A stretch of 64,000 nt of DNA from Limnanthes douglasii subsp. nivea (taxonomy: Eukaryota; Streptophyta; Magnoliopsida; Brassicales; Limnanthaceae): the NCBI GenBank assembly GCA_036936605.1, contig JAUPFV010000001.1:122954771-123018770 (forward strand), read 5' to 3'. Positions within the stretch are counted from its first letter, which is position 1. Each line of letters starts with the position of its first letter. Positions 63,568 to 64,000 of this stretch are shown here, one piece after another. Both the position numbers and the translations under genes were made by a program. The notes under the pieces are model-generated. The model was not told the DNA's origin. It was given only the letters and a program-made list of their open reading frames with translations, and did not search any database.

Positions 63568-64000
63568 CTAAAAAAATATTTTCTCAAACATGCCCTGACG
63601 TCCTCCAGAAATGACCAAATATGGATCGGTAGCAAATGGATCTTTCATCATCTCAAATCCCACAACCTCTCCTTCCAGACAAATCATCAAACTGCGTCGG
63701 CTCAGTGCATGAGCTACGCAGTTAACTGTCCTTGAAGTGTGTTTGATAGATGGAGACATTAATAAGTAAATGTTGCCCAACATGCATGGCATGAAGAGAG
63801 CTTATCCTAACTCTACAAATGCTTCAAGGTATCATGTTCGGTGTACAGTACAAATTCGTTATAGGCTAAGTAGGAACTCTAGTACTTCAAAGCCCGCACC
63901 ACTGCATAAAACTCTTTTTCATAGGTGACGTAATTGAGTTTTGCTCCACTCAATTTCTCACTTAACTTTTCGCAAAACAACCAATACTTCTCGTAAGTAC
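63568..64000 (-). pseudogene. pol: RNase H and connection remnants of element M
   Basis: The edge region translates in a broken frame to KLSGAKLNYVTYEKEFYAVVRALKY and YNEFVLYTEHDTLKH, RNase H motifs of gypsy elements. 63792-63568 then reads IKHTSRTVNCVAHALSRRSLM, the usual N.VADALSRR end of the connection with D changed to H. Confidence 0.7.

Larger units (their letters stand above)
62311..64000 (-). mobile_element. Element M: chromovirus-like Ty3/gypsy relic, right end outside the window
   Basis: Minus-strand pieces from the right edge leftwards: RNase H (64000-63793), connection (63792-63568), integrase zinc domain (63505-63305), broken integrase core (63304-62830), integrase C-terminus (62829-62311). 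The order and the C-terminal wording fit a gypsy element of chromovirus type. LTRs were not identified. Confidence 0.7.

Overview
The window looks like repeat-rich nuclear DNA of a flowering plant, probably a eudicot. Almost every recognisable coding stretch belongs to a plant transposable-element family: Ty3/gypsy of the Tat and chromovirus types, Ty1/copia, a LINE with a plant-type RNase H, a MULE with a FAR1-like DNA-binding domain, and a CACTA-like end. The DNA between them is very AT-rich. I found no convincing single-copy host gene, tRNA, rRNA, CRISPR array or organelle insertion.

Layout, left to right. 1-6900: element A, a decayed minus-strand Tat/Retand-type gypsy element, inserted in a LINE (6901-8102). 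8296-11974: element C, a young, internally deleted minus-strand chromovirus-like gypsy element with TSD TTTTC. 13790-14302: a copia RT relic. 14303-19153: element D, a minus-strand copia element. 21150-24293: element E, a plus-strand copia relic. 26455-26904: a degenerate satellite plus an AT microsatellite. 27300-28650: another copia relic. 29330-30533: a TRIM-like element. 30690-45850: element G, an old plus-strand copia element split by element B (32540-40980), a very young Tat/Retand element with TSD TCTTT. 46543-49424: a possible CACTA element. 49560-52490: a minus-strand copia relic. 52560-58500: a MULE relic with FAR1-like, transposase, SWIM and OTU-like segments, followed by a plant-mobile-domain-like relic on the opposite strand. 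59787-62200: an old Tat relic. 62311-64000: a chromovirus-like relic running off the right edge.

Element B is the most interesting unit. Its 513-bp LTRs differ at one position. Its sense strand carries an intact gag-protease ORF, one in-frame TAG in a readthrough-like context, and a pol ORF from which about 2 kb (rest of RT, RNase H, most of integrase) has been removed in frame. Facing it is an antisense gene with its own TATA box just inside the 3' LTR. Its two long ORFs are joined in phase by a 79-nt GT-AG intron, giving a predicted protein of about 959 residues. Element C, from another gypsy lineage, also has near-identical LTRs and an in-frame RT-to-integrase collapse, plus a slippery GGGTTTA heptamer at the protease/RT junction. 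Both look like recently moved non-autonomous elements that kept gag and a fused remnant of pol.
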